The notes: generated from the letters alone by a model not told the origin. DNA of 64,000 nt from Microvirga roseola (GCF_020866965.1 NZ_JAJATX010000012.1:1-64000), one strand, 5' to 3'. Counted from the first letter of the stretch, positions 8,488-20,884 are shown. Numbers and translations are program-made.

Positions 8488-8532
8488 GCATGATCCGGTG
8501 AAGTAGATACCGGTTCACCGACACGATCATGC
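8488..8532. repeat. Palindromic repeat, GCATGATC...GATCATGC family
   Basis: 45-bp element with perfect 8-bp outer arms (GCATGATC / GATCATGC) and inner arms CCGGTGAA / TTCACCG (GGTGAA against TTCACC). The same family is seen at 3634-3703 and 6855-6899. It lies just upstream of leuS, so it may sit in the leuS 5' region. Confidence 0.65.
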
Positions 8533-8593
8533 GATGATAGGAACAAGAGAGCCGGAAGCCCTTCCTGCTCGAAAGACGGATGTGCTGAAGAAC

Positions 8594-11215
8594 ATGAGGC
8601 CGGAGCGCTACAACGCCAAGGAAGCCGAGCAGAAATGGCGGAAGGTCTGGAACGACCGCGACCTGTTCAGGACGAGGAACGACGACCCGCGCCCGAAATA
8701 CTACGTGCTTGAGATGTTCCCCTATCCGTCGGGGCGCATCCATATGGGCCACGTGCGCAACTACACCATGGGCGACGTGGTGGCGCGCTACAAGCGGGCC
8801 AAGGGCTTCAACGTGCTCCACCCGATGGGCTGGGACGCCTTCGGCATGCCGGCGGAGAACGCCGCCATGCAGAACAAGGTCCACCCCAAGGAATGGACCT
8901 ACGCCAATATCGCCACCATGCGCGGCCAGCTGCAAAGCATGGGGCTCGCCATCGACTGGAGCCGCGAGGTCGCGACCTGCGATCCGAGCTACTATAAGCA
9001 CCAGCAGCGCATGTTCATCGACTTCCTGGAAGCGGGCCTCGTCGACCGCAAGACCGCGAAGGTGAACTGGGATCCGGTGGACCACACCGTGCTCGCCAAC
9101 GAGCAGGTGATCGACGGGCGCGGCTGGCGCTCCGGCGCGCTCGTGGAGCAGCGCGAGCTGACCCAGTGGTTCCTGAAGATCACGGATTTCGCCGAGGACC
9201 TGAACGACAGGCTCGATAGCCTGGACCGCTGGCCGGAGAAGGTGCGCCTGATGCAGCGCAACTGGATCGGCCGCTCCGAGGGCCTGCTGGTCCGCTTTGC
9301 GCTCAAACCCGAGACGGTGCCGAACGGCGAGAGCGAACTCGAGATCTACACCACGCGCCCGGACACCCTGTTCGGGGCGAAGTTCATGGCCGTCGCGCCT
9401 GATCATCCGCTGGCGAAGGCCGCGGCTGCGAACAATCCCGAACTCGCCTCCTTCATCGAGGAGTGCAAGCGCATGGGTACGGCGCAGGAGGCCATCGAGA
9501 AGGCGGAGAAGCTGGGCTTCGACACCGGCATCCGGGCGCAGCACCCGTTCGACCCGAACTGGACGCTGCCCGTTTACGTCGCGAACTTCATCCTGATGGA
9601 ATACGGCACCGGCGCCATTTTCGGCTGCCCAGCCCATGACCAGCGCGATCTGGATTTCGTCAACAAGTATGGCCTCGGCAACACGCCCGTGGTCTGCCCG
9701 CCGGACGTGGACCCTGCCACTTTCGTGGTGACGGACGTGGCCTATGACGGCGAGGGCCGGATGATCAATTCCCGCTTCCTTGATGGGCTCACCATCGCGG
9801 AAGCCAAGGAGGAGGTCGCCCGCCGTCTGGAGACGGAGACCCGCAACAACCGGCCCGTGGCCGAGCGCAAGGTGAATTTCCGCCTGCGCGACTGGGGCAT
9901 CTCGCGCCAGCGTTACTGGGGCTGCCCGATCCCGATCATCCATTGCGACGATTGCGGCGTCGTGCCTGTGCCGAAGGACCAGCTGCCGGTGGTGCTGCCG
10001 GAGGACGTGTCCTTCGACGTGCCGGGCAACCCGCTCGACCGGCACCCGACCTGGAAGCATGTGGACTGCCCGAAATGCGGGGCCAAGGCCCGCCGCGAGA
10101 CGGACACCATGGACACCTTCGTGGATTCGTCCTGGTACTTCGCGCGCTTCACCGACCCGACCCTGACGGACAAGCCGACGGATCGGGCGACGGTGGATTC
10201 CTGGCTGCCTGTCGACCAGTATATCGGCGGCATCGAGCACGCGATCCTGCACCTGCTCTATTCGCGCTTCTTCACCCGCGCGATGAAGAGGACGGGCCAT
10301 GCGGGGCTGGACGAGCCGTTTGCCGGCCTGTTCACGCAAGGCATGGTGGTCCACGAGACCTACAAGGACCAGAGCGGCGCCTGGGTGCTGCCCTCCGACG
10401 TGCGCTTCGAGACGGAGGGCGGCGTCCGCAAGGCCCTCCATGTGGAGACCGGCGCTCCCATCGAGATCGGCTCCATCGAGAAGATGTCGAAGTCGAAGAG
10501 GAACACGGTGGATCCGGACGAGATCATCGGATCCTACGGCGCCGATACGGCCCGCTGGTTCATGCTCTCCGACTCTCCGCCTGAGCGCGACGTCATCTGG
10601 ACCGAGGAGGGCGTGCAGGGCGCAGGCCGCTTCATCCAGCGCGTTTGGCGTCTCGTCGGCGAGATCGCCGAGCTGTCGGCCGGCGGCAACGGCGCTTCGG
10701 CCGGGGGCGAGATCGGCCTGGCCGTGCGCAAGGCCGCGCACAAGGCGCTGGCCGCCGTCGAGGAGGATGTGGAGCGCCTGCGCTTCAACCGCTGCGTCGC
10801 CCATCTCTATGAGCTCGCCAACAATCTCCAGGATCTGGCGAACAGGGCGAAGGGCTCCGATGAGCCGGGCCTCGCCTCGGCCTTCGCGGAGGCCGGCCGC
10901 ATCTTCGTGCAGCTCCTCGCCCCCATGATGCCCCATCTGGCGGAGGAATGCTGGGAGTCCCTGGGCCAGTCGGGTCTGGCTGCCGATACGCCCTGGCCTC
11001 AAGCCGACCGCTCGCTCTTGGTCGAGGAGACGGTCACCCTCCCCGTTCAGGTCAACGGCAAGAAGCGCGCCGACGTGACGGTCGCCCGCGATGCGGATCA
11101 GGCCGCCATCGAAGCGGCTGTGCTCTCGCTTGACGCCGTGCAAAAGGCTATGGAAGGGAAGTCGGCCCGCAAGATCATCGTCGTTCCCCAGAGGATCGTG
11201 AATGTCGTCGCTTAA
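8594..11215 (+). CDS. leuS: Leucyl-tRNA synthetase
   Basis: 873-residue class I aminoacyl-tRNA synthetase that charges tRNA-Leu. The HIGH motif reads HMGH at residues 50-53 and KMSKS is perfect at 630-634. Between them lies a large CP1 editing insertion that carries the T-rich editing-site segment ([20 protein letters not shown]) and a Zn-like Cys cluster ([15 protein letters not shown]). The anticodon-binding domain and the C-terminal extension ending in [14 protein letters not shown] complete the protein. The start at MRPERYN fits family N-termini better than an in-frame ATG 60 bp upstream. The 3' end overlaps lptE by 14 bp, forming leuS-lptE-holA. Confidence 0.97.
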   Translation: MRPERYNAKEAEQKWRKVWNDRDLFRTRNDDPRPKYYVLEMFPYPSGRIHMGHVRNYTMGDVVARYKRAKGFNVLHPMGWDAFGMPAENAAMQNKVHPKEWTYANIATMRGQLQSMGLAIDWSREVATCDPSYYKHQQRMFIDFLEAGLVDRKTAKVNWDPVDHTVLANEQVIDGRGWRSGALVEQRELTQWFLKITDFAEDLNDRLDSLDRWPEKVRLMQRNWIGRSEGLLVRFALKPETVPNGESELEIYTTRPDTLFGAKFMAVAPDHPLAKAAAANNPELASFIEECKRMGTAQEAIEKAEKLGFDTGIRAQHPFDPNWTLPVYVANFILMEYGTGAIFGCPAHDQRDLDFVNKYGLGNTPVVCPPDVDPATFVVTDVAYDGEGRMINSRFLDGLTIAEAKEEVARRLETETRNNRPVAERKVNFRLRDWGISRQRYWGCPIPIIHCDDCGVVPVPKDQLPVVLPEDVSFDVPGNPLDRHPTWKHVDCPKCGAKARRETDTMDTFVDSSWYFARFTDPTLTDKPTDRATVDSWLPVDQYIGGIEHAILHLLYSRFFTRAMKRTGHAGLDEPFAGLFTQGMVVHETYKDQSGAWVLPSDVRFETEGGVRKALHVETGAPIEIGSIEKMSKSKRNTVDPDEIIGSYGADTARWFMLSDSPPERDVIWTEEGVQGAGRFIQRVWRLVGEIAELSAGGNGASAGGEIGLAVRKAAHKALAAVEEDVERLRFNRCVAHLYELANNLQDLANRAKGSDEPGLASAFAEAGRIFVQLLAPMMPHLAEECWESLGQSGLAADTPWPQADRSLLVEETVTLPVQVNGKKRADVTVARDADQAAIEAAVLSLDAVQKAMEGKSARKIIVVPQRIVNVVA

Positions 11216-11738
11216 CCTCAAAGGCCTCGCCCGCTTCGCGCTCGTGGCCGGGCTGTCGCTCGGCCTCTCCGCCTGCTTCCGGCCTCTCTACGGCCCGACG
11301 GCTTCGGGCGAATCGCTTCAGACGACTCTCGCCTCCATCGACGTGCCCGAGCTGACCTGGCCGGAGGACGATGCGCGGTTCGGCCATTTTCTGCGCAGCG
11401 AGCTGATCTACGAGCTCAACGGCTCCGGCCAGCAGGTTCCGAAGCGCTATGCCTTGCGCCTGTCGTTCAGGGACAGCCTGACGACGCCCATCGTCGATTC
11501 CGAATCGGGACGGGCGCTGGCGGCCACGCTCAACGGAACGCTCACCTACCGGCTCACGAGCCTCGACGGCTCGACGGTGATCACGCAAGGAACCGCGACG
11601 GGTTCGGCCTCCTATGACCGGTTCGAGCAGCGTTTCGCCACTGTCCGCGCCGCCCGCAATGCGGAGATCAGGCTCGCCAAGCTCTTGGCGGAACAGGTGA
11701 AAACCCGTCTGGCGGCGACGCTCGCAGCCCGCACGTAA
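11202..11738 (+). CDS. lptE: LPS-assembly lipoprotein LptE
   Basis: 178-residue outer-membrane lipoprotein that plugs LptD in lipopolysaccharide export. A lipoprotein signal ends in the lipobox L-S-A-C with acylated Cys25, followed by the family's FRPLYG motif directly after the Cys. Identification rests on this N-terminus, the length and the leuS-lptE-holA context, which is conserved across proteobacteria. The reading frame overlaps the end of leuS by 14 bp and ends 4 bp before holA, so all three genes are probably one transcript. Confidence 0.9.
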   Translation: MSSLNLKGLARFALVAGLSLGLSACFRPLYGPTASGESLQTTLASIDVPELTWPEDDARFGHFLRSELIYELNGSGQQVPKRYALRLSFRDSLTTPIVDSESGRALAATLNGTLTYRLTSLDGSTVITQGTATGSASYDRFEQRFATVRAARNAEIRLAKLLAEQVKTRLAATLAART

Positions 11739-11742
11739 GTCG

Positions 11743-12762
11743 ATGGTCGCCGTCAAGGCCCATGAGGTGGACGGGGCGCTGCGACGCCCCGATCCGCGCA
11801 TCGGCGTCTTTCTCTTCTACGGGCCCGATACCGGTCTCATCAACGAGCGCGCGAAGGCTTTGGCCGAGCGCTCGGTGACGGATCCGTCCGATCCGTTCCA
11901 GCTCATCCGGATCGATGGCGATGACATTGCCTCCGATCCCGCACGTCTTTCGGACGAGGCCGGAACCATGGGGCTGTTCGGAGGCAAGCGCGCCATCTGG
12001 ATCAAGGCCACTTCACGGAACATCGCTCCTGCCGTGGACGCAGTCCTGAAGGGCGAGTTACAGGATACGACGATTGTCATCGAAGGCGGCGACCTGCAGA
12101 AATCCTCGCCGCTGAGGACCCTTTGCGAGCGCTCGCAGAAGGCCCTCGCCCTGCCGTGCTATGCGGATTCGGGCAAGGATCTCGGCACCATCGTCGAAGA
12201 GACGTTGAAGAACAACGGCTTTTCCATTTCCCGCGATGCGAGAGCCGCCCTGCTCGCGAGCCTCGGCGGCGACCGGCTCGCCACGCGCGGCGAGCTCGCA
12301 AAGCTCATGCTTTACGCCCATGGAAAGCGGGAGATCACGCTCGAGGACGTCGACGCCATCATGAGCGATGTGTCGAGCCTCGCCATGGATGCGGTGGTGG
12401 ATTCAGCCTTCGCCGGCGAAGGCACGGGGCTCGAGACCGGCTCACGGCGGCTCGCAGCCGAGGGCGTGCACGCCTCCGTGCTGCTCGGAGCCGCACTTCG
12501 CTATGCGCTGATGCTGCTCACGGCCCGCCTCGCCGTCGAGGAAGGCCGCCCGATCCCGGCGGTGATGGAGAGCATGCGCAGCCTGCATTTCCGGCGCAAG
12601 CCCCTGATCGAGCGCCATCTTCAACGCTGGACGAGCGGCAGCCTGAAGGATGCTATTGCGATGATCCAGGCGAGCCTTCTCGAAACCCGCCGCCTCAGCG
12701 ACCTCGGCGACGCCATCGCGGCAAAAACCCTGCTCGACCTCGCGCGGGCGGCGCGGCGGTAG
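11743..12762 (+). CDS. holA: DNA polymerase III subunit delta
   Basis: 339-residue clamp-loader delta subunit, which opens the beta sliding clamp. The N-terminal nucleotide-binding-like fold has FLFYGPDTGLINERA without a Walker A motif, as expected for delta. The middle region GGDRLATRGELAKLMLYAHG and the C-terminal collar with LLETRRLSDLGDAIA are typical. It follows lptE by 4 bp. It ends just before a palindromic element and is convergent with parB. Confidence 0.93.
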   Translation: MVAVKAHEVDGALRRPDPRIGVFLFYGPDTGLINERAKALAERSVTDPSDPFQLIRIDGDDIASDPARLSDEAGTMGLFGGKRAIWIKATSRNIAPAVDAVLKGELQDTTIVIEGGDLQKSSPLRTLCERSQKALALPCYADSGKDLGTIVEETLKNNGFSISRDARAALLASLGGDRLATRGELAKLMLYAHGKREITLEDVDAIMSDVSSLAMDAVVDSAFAGEGTGLETGSRRLAAEGVHASVLLGAALRYALMLLTARLAVEEGRPIPAVMESMRSLHFRRKPLIERHLQRWTSGSLKDAIAMIQASLLETRRLSDLGDAIAAKTLLDLARAARR

Positions 12763-12794
12763 CTTCAGTTTCGTTCATACACGGAGACACTGTC

Positions 12795-12893
12795 CTCATC
12801 CTGAGGAGGTCGCAGAGCGACCGCCACAAAGAAGATCCAGTACTCTCTGGAAATTTCTTCATGACGCAGACCTCGTCTGCTCCTCAGGATGAG
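12795..12893. repeat. 99-bp palindromic element with 14-bp perfect arms
   Basis: CTCATCCTGAGGAG at 12795-12808 and its exact reverse complement at 12880-12893 bracket a core holding GATCCAGTACTCTCTGGA. It lies between the convergent holA and parB genes, so it may double as a transcription barrier. This matches the CTCATCCTGAGGAGC-type dispersed repeats common in Methylobacteriaceae and Bradyrhizobium. A degenerate relative is near 17350-17395. Confidence 0.7.
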
Positions 12894-12917
12894 TTTGGGG
12901 TGTTGAACTGGAATTGT

Positions 12918-13796
12918 TTACGGATTCAACCGCCGGCACAGCCCGTCCAGCTGGTCCAAGGTCTTGTACTTGATCCGCAATTCGCCGCCCTGGCCCTTGT
13001 GGTCGATGGTGACGGTCAGGCCCAGCACGTCCTGAAGCGCCTTTTCGAGTGCTCGGGTGTCGGGATCCTTTTCGGGCTTTGCCTTGGCGGCCTTGGCCTC
13101 CTGGTTCGGCTGAGCCGCATCGGCCTGTGCGATCGTCTCCACCTGGCGGACGCTCAGGCCCTCGTCGACCACGCGCTTCGCCACGCCGGCCGGATCCTTG
13201 ACCGACAGGAGCGCGCGGCCGTGGCCGGCGGTAAGCTTGCGGTCGATCAGGAGCTTCTTCACCGAACCGGGCAGGTCGGAAAGGCGCATCATGTTGGCGA
13301 TGTGGCTGCGGCTCTTGCCGATAATTTTCGAGAGATTCTCCTGGGTGTAGGAGAACTCGGCCATGAGACGCGAATAGCCTTCCGCCTCCTCGATCGGATT
13401 GAGGTCGGCGCGCTGGACGTTTTCGAGAATGGCGTATTCGAGCGAGGTCTTGTCGTCGATATGGACGATGACCACCGGCACCTTGTGCAGCCCGGCCTTC
13501 TGCGCCGCGCGCCAGCGGCGCTCGCCGGCGACGATCTCGAATTCCTCGTTCCGGTTCGGAAGCGATCTCACCACGATGGGCTGGATGATGCCGCGATCCT
13601 TGATCGACTGGGTCAGCTCGCTCAGGTCCGTGTCGTCGAACACCTTTCGCGGGTTGCGCGGGTTCGGGCGCAGGAATTCCACCGGCACCGAGCGCTGCGC
13701 GTTGAGGCCCTTGCGCTCGAGCGTGCCCATCTCCTCGCCCACATCGCCGATCAGAGCGGCCAGCCCGCGGCCGAGCGACTTCGTTTCTTTAGCCAT
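12918..13796 (-). CDS. parB: Chromosome-partitioning protein ParB
   Basis: 292-residue CTPase/DNA-binding protein that loads on parS and spreads to organise the origin region for segregation. The N-terminal segment is KETKSLGRGLAALIGD, the ParB/Srx CTP-binding motif GERRWRAAQKAGLHKVPV lies near residues 90-107, and an HTH (GKSRSHIANMMRLSDLP) lies near 158-174. The C-terminal dimerisation domain is present. It is 19 bp downstream of parA and in the same operon. Two cognate parS sites are present at 15228 and 17210. Confidence 0.97.
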   Translation of the reverse strand: MAKETKSLGRGLAALIGDVGEEMGTLERKGLNAQRSVPVEFLRPNPRNPRKVFDDTDLSELTQSIKDRGIIQPIVVRSLPNRNEEFEIVAGERRWRAAQKAGLHKVPVVIVHIDDKTSLEYAILENVQRADLNPIEEAEGYSRLMAEFSYTQENLSKIIGKSRSHIANMMRLSDLPGSVKKLLIDRKLTAGHGRALLSVKDPAGVAKRVVDEGLSVRQVETIAQADAAQPNQEAKAAKAKPEKDPDTRALEKALQDVLGLTVTIDHKGQGGELRIKYKTLDQLDGLCRRLNP

Positions 13797-13815
13797 TTCG
13801 GATTCTCAGTTTTTG

Positions 13816-14652
13816 TTATGCAGCGCGCAGGGCGCGCTCGCGCTGAATGACTTCGGAGGCGAGCCGCAGATAGGCCTGCGAGCCGGCGCATTTCAGATCG
13901 TAGAGCAGCACCGGCTTGCCGTGGGACGGTGCTTCCGACACGCGGACATTGCGCGGGATCATGGTCTCGTAAACCTTGTTGCCCATGAACTCGCGGACAT
14001 CCGCCACAACCTGGCCCGAGAGGTTGTTGCGGGGGTCGAACATGGTGAGCACGACCCCGTGGATCATGAGCTGCGGATTAAGGGCCGAACGGACCTGCTC
14101 CACCGTCTTGAGCAACTGGCTGAGACCCTCCAGAGCAAAAAATTCGCACTGAAGGGGGACCAGAACGGCGTCAGCTGCGGCCAAGGCATTGATGGTCAAA
14201 AGATTCAGCGATGGCGGGCAATCGATCAAAATATAGGTAAAGAGATCGGTTACTTCCCTCTCCGTTAAGCTCTGGATGGCGGAGCGGAGACGATGCGCCC
14301 GGTTGCGCTCGTTCGCGATCTCCAGTTCGACCCCGAGCAGGTCGAGAGTCGAGGGGGCGACGAAGAGCCGGGGCACTACCGTCTCGGTAATGGCCTGGGC
14401 GAGCGAGGTCTCGCCGGTCAGAACATGGTAGGTGGAGACTTGGCGACTCCTGCGGTCGATGCCGAGACCGGTCGAGGCGTTGCCCTGCGGATCGAGATCC
14501 ACGATGAGCACCTTCTCGCCGATGGCGGCGAGTGCTGTTCCCAAGTTGATGGCGGTAGTCGTCTTGCCCACGCCGCCCTTCTGGTTGGCGAGCACCAGAA
14601 TGCGCGGCTTGGGCCCGCACGCTCCAGCTTCGAATCCGCTGAGGTCGTTCAT
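13816..14652 (-). CDS. parA: Chromosome-partitioning ATPase ParA
   Basis: 278-residue ParA/Soj-type ATPase that moves ParB-parS complexes. It has a deviant Walker A KGGVGKTT at residues 25-32 with the signature lysine, Walker A' in VDLDPQGNAS, and Walker B in ILIDCPPSLNLLTINAL. It has no long N-terminal HTH extension, which marks the chromosomal rather than plasmid type. Its start overlaps the end of rsmG by 4 bp (ATGA-type), so rsmG-parA-parB are coupled. Confidence 0.97.
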   Translation of the reverse strand: MNDLSGFEAGACGPKPRILVLANQKGGVGKTTTAINLGTALAAIGEKVLIVDLDPQGNASTGLGIDRRSRQVSTYHVLTGETSLAQAITETVVPRLFVAPSTLDLLGVELEIANERNRAHRLRSAIQSLTEREVTDLFTYILIDCPPSLNLLTINALAAADAVLVPLQCEFFALEGLSQLLKTVEQVRSALNPQLMIHGVVLTMFDPRNNLSGQVVADVREFMGNKVYETMIPRNVRVSEAPSHGKPVLLYDLKCAGSQAYLRLASEVIQRERALRAA

Positions 14653-15269
14653 CTTGGAAGGCTCTCGATGGAGGTTATGCGAAGAATCCTGGCGTCAGAA
14701 TCGGTACAGCTGGGCAGGAACTCTGCCTCGACTGTCCACCTTTTCCGGGCCTCGGTCAATTCAATCTCGGCGTCCCGACCCTTGGGGAAGAGGCCCATTG
14801 TCCCCGCTTTCAACAAAGGCTCGGTCCATTCCAAAAGCTGGGTCAACGAGGCCAAAGCCCGGGCGGAGACCACATCGGTCTTGCCGACGAAGCCGGGAAT
14901 GACGGTTTCGAGCCGCGCCTCATGCACCTGGGCCGACACCTCGGTCAGCCGGGCTATCTGGCGAAGGAAGGCGCATTTGCGCGAGTTGCTCTCGACGAGG
15001 TGAACTTTCAGGCCTCGCTCCGCTCCCGCGATAGCCAGGACGAGACCGGGAAATCCCGCGCCGGAGCCGAGATCGAGCCAGGTTTTTGCCTCCGGCGCGA
15101 GGTCCAGAAGCTGGAGGGAATCGACGATGTGCCGGTCCCAGATGTGATCCAGGGTCGCCGGGCCGACGAGGTTCTTGATCGCCTGCCAGCGGCGAAGCTC
15201 CCGCTCCAGCAGTTCGAGCTTCTCCGATGTTTCACGTGAAACATCGAGGTCTGGAATGCCTCTCTTCAT
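14649..15269 (-). CDS. rsmG: 16S rRNA (guanine-527-N7)-methyltransferase RsmG
   Basis: 206-residue SAM-dependent methyltransferase (GidB). SAM motif I is DLGSGAGFPG at residues 66-75, and the family segments IKNLVGPATLDHIWDRHIVDSLQL and DVVSARALASL are present. The ATG at 15269 shares one base with the mnmG stop codon (TGATG). A longer in-frame extension to 15593 lies entirely inside mnmG and is rejected. A perfect parS site lies inside the coding sequence and encodes the segment V-S-R-E-T at residues 10-14. Confidence 0.95.
   Translation of the reverse strand: MKRGIPDLDVSRETSEKLELLERELRRWQAIKNLVGPATLDHIWDRHIVDSLQLLDLAPEAKTWLDLGSGAGFPGLVLAIAGAERGLKVHLVESNSRKCAFLRQIARLTEVSAQVHEARLETVIPGFVGKTDVVSARALASLTQLLEWTEPLLKAGTMGLFPKGRDAEIELTEARKRWTVEAEFLPSCTDSDARILRITSIESLPR
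15228..15243. other. parS: parS centromere site inside rsmG
   Basis: This is the perfect 16-bp palindrome TGTTTCACGTGAAACA, the universal chromosomal ParB-binding site. The palindrome extends one further base each side (A...T). It lies within the rsmG coding sequence about 10 kb from the putative oriC and about 1.4 kb upstream of parB. Confidence 0.96.
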
Positions 15270-17152
15270 CACGACACCGCATCCATCGTATGGGCGCTGC
15301 GGGATGAGGCCTTCCGCGCGTGAGCGGCGAGCAGGGTGAGGGCCGCCGGCGTGATCCCCTCGATCCGGGCCGCCTGGCCCAGGGTCCGGGGGCGGACGAG
15401 GTCGAGCTTCGCCTTGATCTCGTTCGAGAGACCGGGAAGGTTCCGGAAGTCGATGGCCTCCTCCAGCACCACGCTTTCGTCGCGCCGATAGGCGGCAATA
15501 TCGGCCTGCTGCCGGTCGAGATAGACCGCATAGGTGGCGTCTGTCTCCAGCCGCTCCTTCACGCTGGCGCTCACCTCGCGGAGTTCGGGCCAAACCCGGG
15601 CGAGATCGTTCCAGCCGATGCTGGGATAGGAAAGAATCTGGTAGGCGGTACGGCGAATGCCGTCCTGGTTCAGCTCGAGACCATGGCGCGCTGCCTCCTT
15701 CGGCGTCAGCGAAAGCGCCTGCAGACGCTGCCGGACCCCGGTGATCTCGGCCTGCGAGCGGTGGAAATGCGCCTCTCGCTCTGTTCCGACGCAGCCCAGT
15801 TCCAGCCCCCTGCCCGTCAGCCGCTCGTCCACATTGTCGATGCGCAGACTCAGGCGATATTCCGAGCGCGAGGTGAACATGCGATAGGGCTCGCTCACCC
15901 CACGGGTGATGAGGTCGTCGATCAGCACGCCGATATAGGACTCGGCCCGGTCGAAAACGGTGTTCTCCTGGCCGGCGGCGCGGCGGGCGGCATTGAGGCC
16001 GGCGACCAAGCCCTGCGCCCCCGCCTCCTCATAGCCGGTGGTGCCATTGATCTGGCCTGCCAGAAACAGCCCCTGGACGGCCTTTGTCTCGAGCCCGGCC
16101 GTGAGATTGCGCGGATCCACATAGTCGTACTCGATGGCATAGGCCGGCTGGAGCATGCGCACCTTCTCCAGGCCCGGGATCTCGGCGAGGAAGGCAAGCT
16201 GAACGTCCTCGGGGAGCGAGGTCGAAATGCCGTTCGGATAAACCGTGATGTCGTCGAGGCCTTCCGGCTCCAGGAAGATCTGGTGGCCGTCCCGATCACC
16301 GAAGCGCACCACCTTGTCCTCGATAGAGGGGCAGTAGCGCGGACCGGTGCCTTGGATCTCGCCTGAATACATGGCCGAGCGGTGGAGATTGCCGCGGATC
16401 AGCTCATGCACCTTCGCCGTTGTGCGGGTAATGCCGCACTCGATCTGGGGCGTGGTGATCTTCTCGGTCACGAGCGAGAACGGCACAGGCTCATCATCCG
16501 CGGCCTGCTTGTCGACGGAAGCCCAGTCGATGGTACGCCCGTCCAGGCGGGGCGGCGTTCCGGTCTTGAGGCGGCCGAGGGTGAAGGCCAACCGGGCAAA
16601 GGTTTTCGGCAACCCGAGTGAGGGGCGTTCGCCCATGCGCCCGGCCGGAATCTTCTTCTCGCCGATATGGATCAGGCCGGAGAGAAAGGTTCCGGTCGTG
16701 ATGACCACGGCCCCTGCCGTGAGCTGTCGCCCATCCGCAAGGAGAAGCCCTGCAATCCGGCCGTCCCGGATCACCAGATCGTCGGCCTCCCCTTCCATGA
16801 GGGTCAGGTTCGGCGTCCGGGAAAGCTCGGCCTGCATGGCGCGGGCATAGAGTTTCCGGTCGACCTGGGTGCGGGGCCCGCGCACGGCAGGACCCTTGCG
16901 GCGGTTGAGCAGGCGAAACTGGATTCCGGCGCGGTCGGCCATGCGGGCCATCACCCCATCGAGAGCGTCAATCTCGCGGACGAGATGACCCTTTCCGAGC
17001 CCGCCGATGGCCGGGTTGCAGGACATGGCCCCGATGGTGGAGATCTTGTGCGTCACGAGCGCCGTGCGCGCGCCCGTGCGCGCGGAGGCCGCTGCCGCCT
17101 CAGCGCCGGCATGGCCTCCTCCCACGACGATCACATCGAAAGCCGAACTCAT
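15269..17152 (-). CDS. mnmG: tRNA uridine-5-carboxymethylaminomethyl modification enzyme MnmG
   Basis: 627-residue FAD-dependent enzyme (GidA) that works with MnmE to install the cmnm5 group on U34 of certain tRNAs. The N-terminal dinucleotide-binding motif is [10 protein letters not shown] (residues 11-20), and the family motifs [22 protein letters not shown] and [21 protein letters not shown] are intact. The C-terminal GidA-associated helical domain is present. The start is taken at MSSAFD (17152); an in-frame ATG 12 bp upstream is possible. It is followed by rsmG with a one-base overlap. A parS site lies 58 bp upstream. Confidence 0.96.
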   Translation of the reverse strand: MSSAFDVIVVGGGHAGAEAAAASARTGARTALVTHKISTIGAMSCNPAIGGLGKGHLVREIDALDGVMARMADRAGIQFRLLNRRKGPAVRGPRTQVDRKLYARAMQAELSRTPNLTLMEGEADDLVIRDGRIAGLLLADGRQLTAGAVVITTGTFLSGLIHIGEKKIPAGRMGERPSLGLPKTFARLAFTLGRLKTGTPPRLDGRTIDWASVDKQAADDEPVPFSLVTEKITTPQIECGITRTTAKVHELIRGNLHRSAMYSGEIQGTGPRYCPSIEDKVVRFGDRDGHQIFLEPEGLDDITVYPNGISTSLPEDVQLAFLAEIPGLEKVRMLQPAYAIEYDYVDPRNLTAGLETKAVQGLFLAGQINGTTGYEEAGAQGLVAGLNAARRAAGQENTVFDRAESYIGVLIDDLITRGVSEPYRMFTSRSEYRLSLRIDNVDERLTGRGLELGCVGTEREAHFHRSQAEITGVRQRLQALSLTPKEAARHGLELNQDGIRRTAYQILSYPSIGWNDLARVWPELREVSASVKERLETDATYAVYLDRQQADIAAYRRDESVVLEEAIDFRNLPGLSNEIKAKLDLVRPRTLGQAARIEGITPAALTLLAAHARKASSRSAHTMDAVS

Positions 17153-17209
17153 GGTCATCTCCATGCCCGGGGTCTAGAACCCATCGGGTCAGAGGTCAAA
17201 AGGGCAAAA

Positions 17210-17225
17210 TGTTTCACGTGAAACA
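17210..17225. other. parS: parS centromere site upstream of mnmG
   Basis: This is a second perfect TGTTTCACGTGAAACA, again extended by flanking A/T. It is intergenic between mnmE and mnmG, 1982 bp from the site in rsmG and about 8 kb from the putative oriC. Confidence 0.96.
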
Positions 17226-17456
17226 TCGGCGCTCATGCACCGCTCCGCACAGGATCTCCACACCTTGTGCAGAGTGGATTCAGCATGCTTCCACCGATTC
17301 GTGAACAGGTTTCGGGTGTTCTTTCGCCGGACCCGGTCGCCGCCTGGATCCAAGGAGCGAAGCGTCTCGAAGAATCATCCAGAGAACTCTGGAAGCGCCC
17401 TCGTCTTCGGGACACCTTCAGAATGAGCCCGATCCGCTAATTCTTGATGAACGCCC
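17226..17456. other. Intergenic region with a decayed repeat
   Basis: 231 bp between parS and mnmE without a gene. It contains GGAGCGAAGCGTCTCGAAGAAT and CATCCAGAGAACTCTGGAAG, which look like degraded parts of the palindromic repeat family at 12795-12893. Confidence 0.4.
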
Positions 17457-18767
17457 CTACTTCCCGATGCAGAAGGAAGAAAAGAGCCGGTCGAGCACGT
17501 GCTCAACATCAACCCGGCCGGTAATCTCCCCAACAGCGCGGGACGCAAGGCGAACCTCCTCCGCCGCCAGCTCCACGGGTCCGCCGCTCTCCAGCATCTT
17601 CCGTGCTCCCACAAGAGAGAGATGGGCACGCTCCACCGCTTTGCGATGGCGCTCCCGGGTCACGATGGCGTCAGCCTGTCCGAGCGCGGCTTCAGCCTCC
17701 TCCTCCAGTCGCCGGATGAGCTCGGGGATCCCCTCCCCGCTGGCGGCCGAGATCAGGAGATCGCAGCCGGGCCGGCCCCGGTCGAGATCCGCCTTGGTGC
17801 CCACCCGCAGGACGCGACGGGCGGAGGGCGGCTCGGTGACGGGACCCTCCGGCGGGATCAGCCACAGGACGAGATCGGCAGCTCCGGCTCGCGCCCGTGC
17901 TCGCGCCACGCCCTCCTGCTCGATCAGGTCGCCGCTTTCGCGCAGGCCCGCCGTGTCGACGATCACCACAGGCAGACCGCCCAGGTCGCAATGGACCTCG
18001 ATCAGGTCGCGGGTCGTTCCGGCGATGGGCGAGACGATGGCGACGTCGCGTCGGGCGAGGGCATTGAGGAGCGTGGACTTGCCCGCATTGGGCGGGCCTG
18101 CCAGCACCACGGTCAGTCCCTCGCGCAGTCGCTCGCCGCTGCGGTTCTCCAGAACCTTGGCGAGTTCCTTCTCGAGCAGCCCGAGGCGGCGGAGGATATC
18201 CGCCTCCAGATCCTCCGGCACGTCGCCCTCGTCGGAAAAGTCGAGGCTCGCTTCCAGAAGGGCCAGGACGAGAAGGATGTTCTCGCGCCAGCGCTCGGAG
18301 GCGTCGCCCAGGCGGCCTTCGAGCTGAAGCATGGCCTGACGGCGCTGTGCCTCCGTCTCCGCATCGATGATGTCGGCGAGACCCTCGACCTGGGCAAGGT
18401 CCATCCGCCCGTTGAGGAAGGCGCGGCGGGTGAACTCCCCTGCCTCGGCAGCCCGGCAGTTCTCGAAGGAGCTCAAGCTCCGCAGCACCGCAGCCCGCGT
18501 CGCGAGACCGCCATGGATATGAAGCTCGGCCTGGTCCTCGCCGGTAAAGCTGTTCGGCCCCGGCATCCAGAGCACGAGGGCCTGATCGAGGGGCTCCCCG
18601 CTGCTCGGGTCCCGCAGGACCTTCAGCGCCGCACGCCGGGGCTGCGGCAGGACTCCCGCCATCCGCTCCAGGATCGTCCGGCTCTCGCTGCCGCTGATCC
18701 GGATGAGGCACACTGCCGCCCGGCCGTAACCGGAGGCGGTGGCGAAGATCGTGTCACCCGAACGCAT
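17457..18767 (-). CDS. mnmE: tRNA modification GTPase MnmE
   Basis: 436-residue GTPase (TrmE), partner of MnmG. The N-terminal tetrahydrofolate-binding domain begins [19 protein letters not shown]. Helical segments flank a G domain with G1 GPPNAGKST near residue 222 and G3 DTAGL. The protein ends in the invariant C-I-G-K (residues 433-436), whose Cys is essential in the family. It is transcribed towards mnmG and separated from it by 305 bp holding a parS site and a decayed repeat. Confidence 0.96.
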   Translation of the reverse strand: MRSGDTIFATASGYGRAAVCLIRISGSESRTILERMAGVLPQPRRAALKVLRDPSSGEPLDQALVLWMPGPNSFTGEDQAELHIHGGLATRAAVLRSLSSFENCRAAEAGEFTRRAFLNGRMDLAQVEGLADIIDAETEAQRRQAMLQLEGRLGDASERWRENILLVLALLEASLDFSDEGDVPEDLEADILRRLGLLEKELAKVLENRSGERLREGLTVVLAGPPNAGKSTLLNALARRDVAIVSPIAGTTRDLIEVHCDLGGLPVVIVDTAGLRESGDLIEQEGVARARARAGAADLVLWLIPPEGPVTEPPSARRVLRVGTKADLDRGRPGCDLLISAASGEGIPELIRRLEEEAEAALGQADAIVTRERHRKAVERAHLSLVGARKMLESGGPVELAAEEVRLASRAVGEITGRVDVEHVLDRLFSSFCIGK

Positions 18768-18874
18768 GGCGTGAACCTCTGAGGCTGGCGGGACTTAAAC
18801 CCGATAAACTATTACCCTTGGCGGCTGAAGGATCGTTCTCGTCCGACCCTCAAGGCCCGACAGGAGCAGGACCC

Positions 18875-20884
<2,010 letters not shown>

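Noticed and set aside
8483..11221. Very long open frame (912 codons) on the minus strand opposite leuS
   Set aside because: It is an antisense shadow of leuS in a high-GC genome; composition is His/Arg/Gly/Leu-rich with no domain, and leuS itself is unmistakable.
15270..15593. 108-codon N-terminal extension of RsmG
   Set aside because: It lies wholly inside mnmG in another frame, is Arg/Pro/Gly-rich, and the ATG at 15269 gives the normal family length.
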